Shown piece by piece: positions 1 to 9,168 of a DNA stretch of 64,000 nt (its first letter is position 1; the number at the start of each line of letters is the position of its first letter). The notes under the pieces were generated by a model that was not told the DNA's origin, did no database searches, and saw only the letters and a list, made by a program, of their open reading frames with translations. Source of the DNA: Arthrobacter sp. Soil762 (GTDB lineage: Bacteria; Actinomycetota; Actinomycetes; Actinomycetales; Micrococcaceae); the NCBI RefSeq assembly GCF_001428335.1, contig NZ_LMSG01000003.1:33879-97878 (forward strand), written 5' to 3'. The translations under genes were made by a program, and so were the position numbers.

Positions 1-896
1 TGGTGGGCGCCGATGAGGCGACTGCTGACGTGCAGGCCTGTTTCGGCGCCGGGCAGGACGAGCTCGAATTCCGGGTTGCCCTCAGCGTTTGTGTCCGGAT
101 TCTCGGCCCGAACGGTCGCGTCCGGGCGTCCTTCGGCCGAGAAGCCCAGCACTGTGGCGCCGGTGCGGCTGCGCATGGCAGCGACGCGGTCGTCGTCGAG
201 GTTGATGACCGCGGTGCCGCCGGCGGCGAGGGCCTCCACCAGTTCACCCTTGGCCTGGGCAATGTTTTCCACGCCACCGAACTCCCCGGCGTGGGCAGTG
301 CCGATGCCGAGGACGACGCCGATGTCAGGCCTCACCATGTCGGCCAGGTAGCGGATGTGCCCGATGCCCGTGGCGCCCATCTCGATCACCAGGTACCGCG
401 TTTGGGTGTCGGCGCGGAAGACGGTGAGCGGTACGCCCACCTCGCCGTTGTAGGACCCCTGCGGGGCAACGGTGGCACCCTGCTGGGTGAGGATGCCGGC
501 GAGGAGGTCCTTCGTGGTGGTCTTCCCGGCAGAACCGGTGATCCCGATGACGGTCAGGGCGTCGCCTGCGGCAGACCGGGCCAGACGGATCCGACGGACC
601 GCTTCGGCGGCCAGCGCCCCCATGGCCAGCACGGCATCCTCTACCAGGACGGCCGGATAGTTGATGCCGTCCGGGCCCGCTACGGGGCGCTCGGCGAGGA
701 CCAGCACCGCACCGCGGCTGAAGGCGGCGGCAACGAAGTCGTGGCCATCAGCGTGCTCGCCAGGTTTCGCCACGTACAGCGACCCGGCGGCAGCCTCGCG
801 CGAATCGGTGACCACCGAAAGGGGCGTGATCCCCGGATCGGCGTCCAGGCGTCCGTGTGTGATATCGGCGATTTCCGCCGCAGTAAGTGCAATCAT
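1..896 (-). CDS. murF: UDP-N-acetylmuramoyl-tripeptide--D-alanyl-D-alanine ligase (MurF), C-terminal part outside window
   Basis: MurF adds the D-Ala-D-Ala dipeptide to the UDP-MurNAc-tripeptide in the cytoplasm, the last soluble step of peptidoglycan precursor synthesis. The frame reads from an ATG at 896 (MIALTAAEIADITHGRLDAD) and is still open at base 1, giving about 298 residues. The Mur-ligase P-loop GITGSAGKTTTKD lies near residues 118-130, followed by NGEVGVPLT and EMGATGIGHI typical of MurF. It starts 6 bp after the murE stop and is surely cotranscribed with it. No strong Shine-Dalgarno is seen, so translational coupling is likely. Only the far end of the central domain and the C-terminal domain are missing. 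Confidence 0.95.
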   Translation of the reverse strand, partial: MIALTAAEIADITHGRLDADPGITPLSVVTDSREAAAGSLYVAKPGEHADGHDFVAAAFSRGAVLVLAERPVAGPDGINYPAVLVEDAVLAMGALAAEAVRRIRLARSAAGDALTVIGITGSAGKTTTKDLLAGILTQQGATVAPQGSYNGEVGVPLTVFRADTQTRYLVIEMGATGIGHIRYLADMVRPDIGVVLGIGTAHAGEFGGVENIAQAKGELVEALAAGGTAVINLDDDRVAAMRSRTGATVLGFSAEGRPDATVRAENPDTNAEGNPEFELVLPGAETGLHVSSRLIGAH

Positions 897-902
897 CTCG
901 GT

Positions 903-2552
903 CTAGGACTCTATCCGGTCGTCTCGGAGAACGGTGAATCCCCTGGCTGTCAAGGCGTTCCGCAGTTCCACACGGTCGTCCAGTGCAAGATTGACGCCCT
1001 TGACTTCCTGCCAGACCTCATGGCCGCGGCCGGCCACAAGAATGGTGTCGGCCGGACCGGCCAGTTCCACGGCGCGCCGGATGGCGGCGTCGCGGGGATA
1101 AACCTCTTCGATGACACACTCCGGAGATTCCTGTTCGCGCTCCGACCGTGCGCCCGCCAGCACATCTGCCCTGATGGCCGCAGGGTCCTCGTCGTGGGGG
1201 TCGTCATCCGTGACGATGACGATGTCGGCCATCTTTGCGGCGACGGCGCCCATGGCGGGACGTTTGCCCTGGTCGCGCTGTCCGGTGGCTCCGAAAACCA
1301 CGATCACCCGGGAGCCGGGCAGCGGTGACCTGACCGCTTCAAGTGCGCGTGCCAGTGCATCAGTGTTGTGGGCGAAGTCCACGACGGCCGCCGGTTCTTC
1401 GGAGACGAGCTGCATGCGTCCCGGTACCGCCACGGTGAAGGGGTCGCGGTGGTCCAGGGCGGCCTGCACGGTGGTGGCGTCCATTCCGCTGGCCAGGACC
1501 ATTACGGTGGCCAGTGCGGCGTTGGCGACGTTGAATGCGCCAGGCAGGCCGGTGTGGACATTCAGGGTAACTCCGTCGGGTCCCTGCAGGCTGAAGTCGG
1601 TACCCAGCCCACGCGCGGAGGTGGACGTTACGGTCCAGTCTGTGGGAGCTCCGCCGGGTGTCATCGAGAGGGTGGTGACCGGGATCCGTGCCGTGGCAGC
1701 AAGCCTGCGGCCCCATTCGTCGTCGACCGTCACCACAGCACTGCGGGCACGGCTGGGCGTGAACAGTTCCGCCTTTGTGGCGAAGTAGTCCTCCATGGTG
1801 CCGTGCAGATCCAGATGGTCCTGCGTCAGGTTCGTGAAACCGGCAACGTCGAAGAGCACACCGTCCACCCGCTGGAAGGATACGGCGTGGGAGGAGACTT
1901 CCATGGACGCGGCGTCCAGTCCCCGTTCCCGCATGAGGGCGAGCAAGCCGTGGAGATCCGGTGACTCAGGCGTGGTCAGGAGGCTGGGAACCGGTTCTCC
2001 GCCGGCCAGGATTTCGATGGTTCCGATCAGGCCGGTCTGCTGCCCGAGCGCACGGAGCAAGGCGTTGATGAAGTACGTGGTGGTGGTCTTGCCGTTGGTT
2101 CCCGTCACACCATACAAGTGCGGCGTCCGTCCGCCTGCTGGCTGGCTCTGGTAGATCATGGCGGACAGCGGCCCCACCACGTTGCGGGGCCCGTCAACCA
2201 CAAGTACCGGGACCGATGCTTCGGCGGTATCCGCAGACAGCGCGAGAAGGCGTGCGCCGGCGTCGTCGGTCAGGACTGCCACCGCTCCCCTGCCGACCGC
2301 CTGCGACACGAAGTCTGCGCCATGGCGGGAAGCACCAGGCAGCGCCACATACAGGTCGCCCTGCTCCACGGTTCTCGAGTTCAGTGAAATTCCCGTGACG
2401 CTGACGGCAGCGGAGGCGCCCGGGACCTGCACACCGATCGCGTCGCCGATCGTGTCCAGGCTGACGGCAGCAACTGCCGTAGGCCTGAACCGCGTGGGGG
2501 CCGGTTCCCCTGCCGGCCCCGCGTTGCTGGCTGATGCGTTCTGCTCTGACAA
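903..2552 (-). CDS. murE: UDP-N-acetylmuramoyl-tripeptide synthetase (MurE), probably L-lysine adding
   Basis: MurE adds the third amino acid of the peptidoglycan stem peptide. The protein has 549 residues, with the ATP-binding motif GVTGTNGKTTTTY near 148-160 and the C-terminal Mur-ligase domain ending in VAGRGHEVWQ. Diaminopimelate-type MurE enzymes carry DNPR at the amino-acid specificity site; here the site reads DDPHDEDP (about 450-457), so the arginine is replaced by histidine. This fits the D(D/N)P(N/A) pattern of lysine-adding enzymes and the lysine peptidoglycan of Arthrobacter. The start is a TTG at 2552 with GGAG six bases upstream. The first 30 residues are low complexity, so a later start is possible. 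Confidence 0.95.
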   Translation of the reverse strand: MSEQNASASNAGPAGEPAPTRFRPTAVAAVSLDTIGDAIGVQVPGASAAVSVTGISLNSRTVEQGDLYVALPGASRHGADFVSQAVGRGAVAVLTDDAGARLLALSADTAEASVPVLVVDGPRNVVGPLSAMIYQSQPAGGRTPHLYGVTGTNGKTTTTYFINALLRALGQQTGLIGTIEILAGGEPVPSLLTTPESPDLHGLLALMRERGLDAASMEVSSHAVSFQRVDGVLFDVAGFTNLTQDHLDLHGTMEDYFATKAELFTPSRARSAVVTVDDEWGRRLAATARIPVTTLSMTPGGAPTDWTVTSTSARGLGTDFSLQGPDGVTLNVHTGLPGAFNVANAALATVMVLASGMDATTVQAALDHRDPFTVAVPGRMQLVSEEPAAVVDFAHNTDALARALEAVRSPLPGSRVIVVFGATGQRDQGKRPAMGAVAAKMADIVIVTDDDPHDEDPAAIRADVLAGARSEREQESPECVIEEVYPRDAAIRRAVELAGPADTILVAGRGHEVWQEVKGVNLALDDRVELRNALTARGFTVLRDDRIES

Positions 2553-2641
2553 GGGAATCTCCGATGGTGGTGCTAGTGGATCATGCCCGCGGGAGACTGC
2601 TTCCGCTGCGGGCGTTGGGGGAACTGCTGCCTGGCTTGATG

Positions 2642-4438
2642 CTACTTGGCGTACTGCGGCAGCCTGGCCGGTTCGCCCGTGGACGGCTGGACGTTGTAGG
2701 TGCGCAGCGCCTGGCTCATGACCGAACGGAACACGGGCCCCTGCGTAATGCCGTAGATATTGCCCCTGGGCCGTTGCAGCACCACCTCAACAATAAACCG
2801 GGGATCATCCATGGGCGCCATCCCCACAATTGAAGCGGTGTAGCCGCAGAACCCTGACTTCCCGTCGTCGCACGGCGATTCAGAGGTTCCGGTTTTTGCC
2901 CCCACCCGGTATCCGTCGATCGCGGCGTCCTTGATCTGGCCTTCGGTCACCGCGCTTTCCAGGATGTCCTGGACCTGCTGCGCGGTGCCGTCCGACACCA
3001 CCTGGCGGGAAGGCTGCGGGGCGACTTTCTCCTCTGTTCCGTCCGGTGAAACGTACGCGTCAATCAGGCGTGGCTGGAGCATCACACCGTTGTTGGCGAT
3101 CGTCTGGAAGGCTCGGACTGTCTGCAGGGTGGACTGCGATACACCCTGGCCGAACAGCACCGTGTATTCCTGGCGGCCGTCCCACTGGTCCGCCGGTGTG
3201 AGAATGCCGGAGGCCGTAGCCGGCAATCCAATGTCCGGGGCTTCGCCGATGCCGAATTTCTTAAGCCAGTCGTACCGTTGTTCCTTGGTCAGCCGCGACC
3301 CGGCCGCCACGGTGCCGGTGTTCATTGACCAACCCAGGATGCCGGCGAGCGTGCGCTCTTCGGTGCCATGGGTAAAGGCGTCTGTGAAGGTCTGGCCGTC
3401 CACGGTGTACGACGGTCCGAGTGTGAAGGTATCCAGGGGGCTGGATTTTCCTTCTTCAATGAGGGCCGCGGCCGTGATCATCTTCTGTACCGAGCCGGGC
3501 TCATACGCTGCGGTCACGGAGCGCACGCCGCGGTCCTTGGCGGCTACCCGTCCGGGATCGTTCGGATCCGGGGCATTAGTGTCCGCCATCGCGACAATGT
3601 CACCGGTCTTGGCATCCATCACGGTGATGACACCCCACTCGGCGCCCTGTTTGTCTGACTGGCTCTGAATGGCCTGCTGGGCGAAATACTGGAGATCGGA
3701 ATTGAGCGTGAGCTTGACGTCTTTGCCGTCCTCCGGCGGTGTCAGCTCATCCACGCCGACCGGAATCCGGAGACCGTCGGCACCGATCTCGAAGAGCCGC
3801 TTGCCGTCCTTCCCGCGCAGCAGCCCATCCTGCGTCTGCTCGATCCCCGCCTGGCCCGTGTTGCCGTCCTGGAGGAAGCCGATAATACCGCCGGCCACGG
3901 AACCGTTGGGGTACACGCGTTTGCTGACGCCCTCAGTGACGATGCCGGGAATACTGAGATCCGAGACCCTGAGCTCAACGTCCGGCTTCAGGTCCTTAGC
4001 GACGATGTGGTACTTCGATTCGCCCGTCACGGCGTTCCTGAGTTCGTCAGCGTCCATGCCCAGTACAGCCGCGAGTTCGCTGATGCCCTGGTCCCGGCTG
4101 ACTTCGACAAGTTTGTCCACGCCCTCCTCCAGGCGCCAGAACTTCTCTGTCTTGGTGTTGGTGGTTTGGTCCACCACAACGTTGTAGCGGATCACACTGT
4201 TGGCCAGGACCGTCCCGTTGGCGCCAAGGATGCTGCCGCGTTCGGCGGGGAGGGAAGTCTCGCGCATCCGGTAATCGAGCGCCGCTGCGGCCATCCCGCC
4301 GACGTCGAGCCCTTGGACGAAAAAGAGCTTGCCGCCCACCACTAATAGCAGCGTCAGCATAATGCCCAGGCCGAGACGCAGCCGCTTGGTGGCGTTAGGG
4401 GCCTTGCCGCTTTTTGCATTGCCGGTCCTCTGCGCCAC
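2642..4438 (-). CDS. ftsI: Septal peptidoglycan transpeptidase, class B penicillin-binding protein FtsI/PBP3
   Basis: This membrane-anchored transpeptidase cross-links septal peptidoglycan in the divisome. The 598 residues comprise a basic cytoplasmic tail, one membrane helix near 22-41, a dimerisation domain and a C-terminal transpeptidase domain. The three catalytic motifs are present: SVQK at 316-319 (acylated serine), SMN at 371-373 and KTGTSE at 515-520. There is no PASTA repeat at the C-terminus; in this window PASTA repeats occur only on the Ser/Thr kinase. The start is a GTG with AAGGGA about seven bases upstream. It lies between ftsL and murE, as in the conserved division cluster. 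Confidence 0.96.
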   Translation of the reverse strand: MAQRTGNAKSGKAPNATKRLRLGLGIMLTLLLVVGGKLFFVQGLDVGGMAAAALDYRMRETSLPAERGSILGANGTVLANSVIRYNVVVDQTTNTKTEKFWRLEEGVDKLVEVSRDQGISELAAVLGMDADELRNAVTGESKYHIVAKDLKPDVELRVSDLSIPGIVTEGVSKRVYPNGSVAGGIIGFLQDGNTGQAGIEQTQDGLLRGKDGKRLFEIGADGLRIPVGVDELTPPEDGKDVKLTLNSDLQYFAQQAIQSQSDKQGAEWGVITVMDAKTGDIVAMADTNAPDPNDPGRVAAKDRGVRSVTAAYEPGSVQKMITAAALIEEGKSSPLDTFTLGPSYTVDGQTFTDAFTHGTEERTLAGILGWSMNTGTVAAGSRLTKEQRYDWLKKFGIGEAPDIGLPATASGILTPADQWDGRQEYTVLFGQGVSQSTLQTVRAFQTIANNGVMLQPRLIDAYVSPDGTEEKVAPQPSRQVVSDGTAQQVQDILESAVTEGQIKDAAIDGYRVGAKTGTSESPCDDGKSGFCGYTASIVGMAPMDDPRFIVEVVLQRPRGNIYGITQGPVFRSVMSQALRTYNVQPSTGEPARLPQYAK

Positions 4439-4499
4439 CGTGATTCCCTTGCTGCTCGCCTGTTGCCTGTTTATTACCTGACTGGCTATCCTTCAGCGG

Positions 4500-5183
4500 C
4501 TACCGGTTAGACCTGGGCACCTTCTGTTCGGGTGCTGGAACCGAACCGCCGTGGAGCTCCACGGCACGTGCCGCTGGTGCGTGCGCTTCAGCCGGCGGTG
4601 CTGCAGCGGCAGGTGCCGCAGCATGGGCCGCAGCAGGGGCCGGTTCCGCGGCAGCCGGTTTACGGCTCGTCAGCGGCTCCCACTTCGTTGCCGGGGGAAC
4701 CACGGTGAGCACTCCCTCTACGGCTGGAGCAGGGATAACCGATCCAGCCGCGCCGCCCTTCACCGCCGGGGTTGCCTTGCCCGTGACGGCAAGGGTGGAG
4801 AGGTCGATCTGGCCTTTGACGGTCGAAGCCACCATGCCTAGGTCTGAGGCCTTTGCCGCCAGGTTCTGGGGCGCCTCGAAGTTCTGGACCTGCTGTGTCA
4901 GGTCCTGGTTCTGCTTGGTCAGCGTGCTTTGCTTACCCCTCAGTTCCACGAGCTGGTACTGGGAGGTAGAGACTGAGATGTTCAGGACCAGCACGGCTAC
5001 GAGCGCAACAGCGAGCAGGGCGAAACACATCACCACAAACGGCGCACGGCGCTTCTTGGGGGCGGAACGCACCACAGACAGGGGTGTGCGTTCCCTGCGG
5101 CCGGTGCCAGAGGGAAGCGACCTGATCGTCGGGGCGCTGCTGCCGGAGACGACCGGAAAGTTCTTGACGGCGGCAGTGCTCAT
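4500..5183 (-). CDS. ftsL: FtsL-like cell division protein
   Basis: FtsL is a small bitopic protein that links FtsQ/DivIC to FtsI and FtsW. The 227-residue product has a basic N-terminal tail, one membrane helix near 49-70 and a short coiled-coil stretch near 75-105, followed by an Ala/Pro-rich periplasmic tail (about 180-225). FtsL proteins are poorly conserved in sequence, so the call rests on topology and on the position between rsmH and ftsI. Its ATG overlaps the rsmH stop in an ATGA junction and has AGGAGAG upstream inside rsmH. The long Ala/Pro tail is an actinobacterial trait. Confidence 0.85.
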   Translation of the reverse strand: MSTAAVKNFPVVSGSSAPTIRSLPSGTGRRERTPLSVVRSAPKKRRAPFVVMCFALLAVALVAVLVLNISVSTSQYQLVELRGKQSTLTKQNQDLTQQVQNFEAPQNLAAKASDLGMVASTVKGQIDLSTLAVTGKATPAVKGGAAGSVIPAPAVEGVLTVVPPATKWEPLTSRKPAAAEPAPAAAHAAAPAAAAPPAEAHAPAARAVELHGGSVPAPEQKVPRSNR

Positions 5184-6172
5184 GCTTCTCTCCTGGCTCT
5201 GATACGTTCCACGGCCCGCAGCCTGGCGGAGGCCGCGCGCGGATTTTCTGCAATCTCGACGGCGGTGGGTACCTCGGTGCCCTTGGTCAGGGTTTTGAGG
5301 AAGGCCTTGTGTTCCTCAAGCTCCACCGGAAATCCGAGCGGCGCGGAGGATTTGGAGCCAGCCTGGAAGACTGATTTGACGATTTTGTCCTCGAGGGAGT
5401 GGTAAGACATCACCACGATGCGTCCGCCCAGGGCTGTTGCTGCGACGGCGGCAGGAACAGCGCGCTCCAGCACGTCGAGTTCCTCGTTCACTTCAATGCG
5501 CAGTGCCTGGAACGTACGTTTGGCCGGGTGGCCGCCCGATTTGGCGGCTGCCGCCGGCACCACGGAGCGGATCTGTTCCACGAGTTCCCCGGTGGTGGCG
5601 AAAGGCTTAACTGTCCTCGCCGCGACAATCCTGTTGGCGATCCGGCCGGCGAACTTCTCTTCGCCCCACTTCCGGATGATCCTGACGAGATCCTCTTCGC
5701 TGTAGTTGTTGACCACATCTGCTGCGGTCTGCCCGCGGCTGGTGTCCATCCGCATGTCCAGCGGAGCGTCAAAGGAATAGGCGAAGCCTCGCTCACGCTC
5801 GTCCAGCTGCAGGGATGAAACGCCCAGGTCCATCAGGATGCCATGAACGTGTGCCACGCCCAGGTCTTCGAGGACGTCGGAGATTTCGTCGTAGACGGCG
5901 TGGACCAGGTCAGTCCGTGAAGCGAAAGGCGCCAGCCGCTCCCCTGCCAGTGCCAGGGCTTCCTCATCACGGTCGATGCCGATCAGGTGCAGATCCGGGA
6001 AACGCTCCAGCATGGCTTCGGAGTGGCCGCCCATGCCGAGGGTCGCATCAATCGCGATGGGGGTTTCACCTCGGAGGCGGGCAGCTTCGAAGCCGGGGGC
6101 CAACAAATTAATGCACCGGTCCTTGAGGACCGGCACATGGCGTTCGGACGTTGGCTTCGGGTCATCGTTCAT
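5180..6172 (-). CDS. rsmH: 16S rRNA (cytosine-1402 N4) methyltransferase RsmH (MraW)
   Basis: RsmH methylates N4 of C1402 in the 16S rRNA decoding centre using S-adenosylmethionine. The 330-residue protein shows the SAM-binding motif [11 protein letters not shown] near 42-52, the family signature [19 protein letters not shown] in the middle and [10 protein letters not shown] in the last third. Length is normal. It follows mraZ after a 167 bp gap and overlaps ftsL by 4 bp. The ATG at 6172 has an AGGAAAGGACGAAGG purine-rich leader. Confidence 0.96.
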   Translation of the reverse strand: MNDDPKPTSERHVPVLKDRCINLLAPGFEAARLRGETPIAIDATLGMGGHSEAMLERFPDLHLIGIDRDEEALALAGERLAPFASRTDLVHAVYDEISDVLEDLGVAHVHGILMDLGVSSLQLDERERGFAYSFDAPLDMRMDTSRGQTAADVVNNYSEEDLVRIIRKWGEEKFAGRIANRIVAARTVKPFATTGELVEQIRSVVPAAAAKSGGHPAKRTFQALRIEVNEELDVLERAVPAAVAATALGGRIVVMSYHSLEDKIVKSVFQAGSKSSAPLGFPVELEEHKAFLKTLTKGTEVPTAVEIAENPRAASARLRAVERIRARREA

Positions 6173-6339
6173 GCCTTCGTCCTTTCCTGCCGTGGGTGTT
6201 GGTGTGCTGCTTCTTGAGCCAGATCCCCATCCGCGCCTATCGTCTTGCCGGCCTGGCTCCGGGGAAGTGAGCCAGGTTGACCGTTCGATGGGCGGCTGGA
6301 GATCTCGTTCAAGAAGCGTCCGCCGGGCCGTTCAGGTGA

Positions 6340-6768
6340 TCACAGGATCCCCGGAATGGCATCGTCGGTTTCGGAGAAGGCGGTTTCCTTCTCCGCGAGG
6401 TACTCGTTCCAGGCCTGGGCATCCCAGATCTCGGCCCGGGTTCCTGCACCGATAACGGCCAGTTCCCTGCCGAGGCCTGCGTACTCCCGGAGCGCAGCCG
6501 GAATGGTTATGCGCCCCTGCTTGTCAGGTACCTCGTCCGAGGCTCCAGAGAGAAAGACGCGGATGTAGTCCCGGGCCTGCTTGGAGGAAATGGGCGCCTC
6601 CCGCATTTGCTCGTGGACACGTGCAAATTCCTGCTCACTGAAGACGTAGATGCACCGTTCCTGTCCCCTGGTGAGAACAAGCCCGCTGGCAAGCTCCTCA
6701 CGGAACTTCGCAGGGAGGATAAGTCGGCCCTTTTCGTCCAGACGTGGCGAGTGTGTGCCCAGAAACAC
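6340..6768 (-). CDS. mraZ: Transcriptional regulator MraZ of the division cell-wall cluster
   Basis: MraZ is a ring-forming SpoVT/AbrB-fold DNA-binding protein that controls its own dcw operon. The 142-residue product has two AbrB-like repeats: [20 protein letters not shown] at the N-terminus and [19 protein letters not shown] near the middle. Both carry the family DxxGR core. It reads from a GTG at 6768 and heads the operon, with three operator-like boxes about 66-92 bp upstream. The Shine-Dalgarno region (GGTGGGCC) is weak. Confidence 0.95.
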   Translation of the reverse strand: MFLGTHSPRLDEKGRLILPAKFREELASGLVLTRGQERCIYVFSEQEFARVHEQMREAPISSKQARDYIRVFLSGASDEVPDKQGRITIPAALREYAGLGRELAVIGAGTRAEIWDAQAWNEYLAEKETAFSETDDAIPGIL

Positions 6769-6833
6769 TGGCCCACCGCCTGTCTGCCGTCAGGAACTGC
6801 ACATCCCCTGTGGTGCAACTACCCTCTTATGTC

Positions 6834-6859
6834 CTCCACATTACTCCACTTTCCACCAC
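6834..6859 (-). promoter_or_regulatory. Three MraZ boxes upstream of mraZ
   Basis: Read on the minus strand the sequence holds GTGGTG, GTGGAG and GTGGAG at 6859-6854, 6849-6844 and 6839-6834, each separated by 4 bp (10 bp period, one helical turn). Direct repeats of GTGG(A/T)G with this period are the known MraZ binding site in several bacteria. Their place just upstream of mraZ implies autoregulation of the whole cluster. Confidence 0.82.
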
Positions 6860-7122
6860 AGTCAACGCAAATCAGGCCAATATTCCCCCATTTCAGGCCT
6901 TCGTCCCCCAAATGGCGCGGGAGCAGGCAGTGGATGGAAGTGGAGGGCCCGGCGCCGTTTCGGCGCGAACCATAACTGCCCGACGGCGGTGCCAGGCCGC
7001 CGTCGGGCTCTCATCTGACGCCGGCGGCGGATCCGCGGTCCCCGGGCTCCCCAACCACGTAGGAGTAGGCGCCGGTTTGAGCGCTCAAACAGACCCCTGG
7101 CGCTACCTGCCTCCGGGTTAAA

Positions 7123-7154
7123 AGCAGAAGACCCGCCGGAGCGGGTCTTCTGCT
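7123..7154 (-). terminator. Rho-independent terminator of the DUF3040 gene
   Basis: A perfect 14 bp stem (AGCAGAAGACCCGC with its complement) closes a 4-base loop. On the minus strand it is followed at once by TTTT, so it suits the DUF3040 gene, whose stop is about 80 bp upstream. Confidence 0.8.
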
Positions 7155-7231
7155 GCGGTCATCCTGACCGAGGGAGGGAAATGGAGGACGGCACGGCCTA
7201 TCGCCGTGGAACCGTTCCTGCAGGCGCTGCC

Positions 7232-7606
7232 TTATGATTCGTCGCGGCGGCGCTCGTCCCAGCGTTCTTCCAAGCTGGACATAAAGGAACTCCGGGGCTT
7301 CCCGGACTTACCAGTGCCAGGTGCGGAGCGCTGCTTGCCGCCGGACGCGTTACGCATTGTGGCGAAGTACACACCCGCCCCCATAACCACGAAGCCCAGG
7401 ACACCGACGAAGATGTTCTGGACTGTAACGCCGACCAAGAGCAGGGCGATCCCCGCGAGGGCGCAGAGCACCCCAATCACGATGTGACGGGTGGACCACG
7501 TTCGTCCAGGGTCCGAACCCATGGAATTCGCGAACTTCGGATCGTCCTCGTGCAGCTGCTTCTCCAGCTGCTCCAGCAGCTTCTGTTCGTGCTCCGAGAG
7601 CGGCAT
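7232..7606 (-). CDS. DUF3040 membrane protein
   Basis: This is a 124-residue actinobacterial protein of the DUF3040 family, whose function is unknown. It opens with the family signature MPLSEHEQKLLEQLEKQL, a charged amphipathic region, then has two membrane helices (about residues 43-61 and 65-82) and a basic tail. The reading frame is open further upstream, but the ATG at 7606 is chosen because it gives the family N-terminus and has a strong AAGGAGG five bases before it. In M. tuberculosis a homologue (Rv2169c) also lies near mraZ, so the neighbourhood is conserved. Confidence 0.88.
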   Translation of the reverse strand: MPLSEHEQKLLEQLEKQLHEDDPKFANSMGSDPGRTWSTRHIVIGVLCALAGIALLLVGVTVQNIFVGVLGFVVMGAGVYFATMRNASGGKQRSAPGTGKSGKPRSSFMSSLEERWDERRRDES

Positions 7607-7870
7607 CACGACCTCCTTAAGTAGGCCAACGTCCGGGCTGGTCCCATCCCGTACTACTGCTCCGATAACGACCGACATGCCCGGGAGGTTCCCGCCCCGC
7701 CGACGATGGCGGAAGGCGAACACCGGCATGCGGGCCATTGGAACTGCAGCATGTCCAAGAAGTCCGGCAATAACTGAAAACTATGTACATATAAGGATAG
7801 TTTGTCGGGGGCCGTTCTGAAAGACGGCCATCACCTCCCTGAAACTCGCAGGCAAGGTGACGGCGCCCTG

Positions 7871-9094
7871 CTAAGACCCGTTTCCGGAATCCAGCAGACT
7901 GGCGGGGAGGACGGATTTGCTTCCGAATTTTCGGCTGACCTCGTCCAGGGCCTGTTCTGCTGCCCGCCAGTTGTCATCGCGGCGGTCAAGGCTCAGCTGA
8001 AGGGACGTGTGGGCGGTGTCTTCGAGCTGCTCGGCCCGGATGCCAACAAGCCGCACGGTCATGGGACGGCTCCCCAATGATTCCAGGAGCTGGATGGCCA
8101 CGGCATAAATCAGCTGGGCGCTGTCCACGGGTGTGTGCACCGTGCGGCTCCTTGTGATGGTGGAAAAGTCGGCGTAGCGGAGTTTCAACGCCACCGTCCG
8201 TGCCACCATCCCCGAACTCCGCAGCCGTCCTGCCGTCCGGTGGGAAAGCCGCAGCAATTCCCGGGCGATCAGCGCGTCATCGCCCGTGTCCACGGCGAAC
8301 GTCTCCTCAGCCCCGATGCTCTTCTCGAGCCTCACGGGTGTTACGGGCCGCGGATCGATCCCCCACGACAACCGGTACACGTGCTCACCGGTGGCACCCA
8401 GCATTTTCTTAAGGGAGGACACCGGCGTGGCCGCCACGTCCGCCACCGTCCGGATGCCCATCCGGGCAAGGACGTCCGCGGTCTTCGCGCCAATTCCCCA
8501 CAAGGCCCCGACGGGCAGGCTGTGGAGGTAGGGCACTGTCTCGTCGGGTCCAATCAGCAACAGCCCGTCCGGCTTGCAACGCGTGGAAGCAATCTTGGCC
8601 ACGAACTTACTGGCCGCAATGCCCACGGAGGCCGTAATGCCCAGTTCGGCAGCCACCCGGCGCCGGATCAATTCACCGATGACGCGCGGGGGTCCCAACC
8701 GGCGGATGGCGCCGCCGACGTCCAGGAAGGCTTCGTCCACACTCAGCGGTTCCACGAGATCGGTGATGGACTCGAAGATTTCCATCAGCTGGGCGGAAAC
8801 CTCGTAGTACAGCTTGTGGCGCGGTTCAATGATGACCGCTTTGGGGCACATCCTGGCCGCGACCACCATGGGCATGGCGGACTTCACCCCGAACGCGCGT
8901 GCTTCATACGACGCCGAGAGGACCACTGAGCGGTCCGCGGGAAATCCAACGATCACCGGTTTGCCGCGGAGTTCCGGCCGCGTGCGAAGCTCCACGGAGA
9001 CGAAGTAGGCGTCCATGTCCACGTGCATGATGCAGTTACGCCGGAGCTCACGAAGTCCCGCTTCGGTGTACTGGTTGTTCCGCTCAGGCCCCAC
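7871..9094 (-). CDS. dinB: DNA polymerase IV (Y-family translesion polymerase)
   Basis: DinB copies past damaged bases. The 407-residue protein has the catalytic motifs MHVDMDAYFVSVE (23-35, with D26) and SVDEAFLDV (118-126, with D120 and E121). A QLSLD motif near 366-370 resembles a beta-clamp binding site. The start is a GTG at 9094; a near-consensus -10 box TACAAT ends 7 bp upstream, so the mRNA is probably leaderless or nearly so, which supports this start over the internal ATG at residue 23. I see no clear LexA box in the short divergent region with the lipoprotein gene. Confidence 0.94.
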   Translation of the reverse strand: MGPERNNQYTEAGLRELRRNCIMHVDMDAYFVSVELRTRPELRGKPVIVGFPADRSVVLSASYEARAFGVKSAMPMVVAARMCPKAVIIEPRHKLYYEVSAQLMEIFESITDLVEPLSVDEAFLDVGGAIRRLGPPRVIGELIRRRVAAELGITASVGIAASKFVAKIASTRCKPDGLLLIGPDETVPYLHSLPVGALWGIGAKTADVLARMGIRTVADVAATPVSSLKKMLGATGEHVYRLSWGIDPRPVTPVRLEKSIGAEETFAVDTGDDALIARELLRLSHRTAGRLRSSGMVARTVALKLRYADFSTITRSRTVHTPVDSAQLIYAVAIQLLESLGSRPMTVRLVGIRAEQLEDTAHTSLQLSLDRRDDNWRAAEQALDEVSRKFGSKSVLPASLLDSGNGS

Positions 9095-9101
9095 ACCGGC
9101 A

Positions 9102-9107
9102 ATTGTA
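9102..9107 (-). promoter_or_regulatory. -10 box of dinB, leaderless-type spacing
   Basis: TACAAT on the minus strand (9107-9102) fits TANNNT. A transcript starting 12 bases from its first base begins at 9095-9094, on the dinB GTG. No good -35 is visible. Confidence 0.55.
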
Positions 9108-9168
9108 TCGGTTGGTACTGACTAAACTGGAGGCTGAATCCGGCATCAACACCAGGAGGACAGTCCCT

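Larger units (their letters stand above)
6769..7231. other. Gene-free stretch between mraZ and the DUF3040 gene
   Basis: I see no credible gene in these 463 bp. They hold the MraZ boxes (6834-6859), a 12 bp GC-rich stem with a 7-base loop at 6978-7008 (arms GCCCGACGGCGG and its complement), a perfect 16 bp palindrome GTTTGAGCGCTCAAAC at 7075-7090, and the terminator of the DUF3040 gene (7123-7154). The palindrome and the 6978 hairpin have no obvious owner. Confidence 0.6.

Noticed and set aside
3..1328. 441-codon plus-strand frame over murF and the murE end
   Set aside because: Antisense to two well-supported Mur ligases and has no family pattern.
7780..7870. Small minus-strand open frame of about 16 codons with GGGAGG upstream
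   Set aside because: The spacing to the ATG is too short and there is no supporting homology; the AT-rich palindrome TATGTACATA nearby is more likely part of a promoter.
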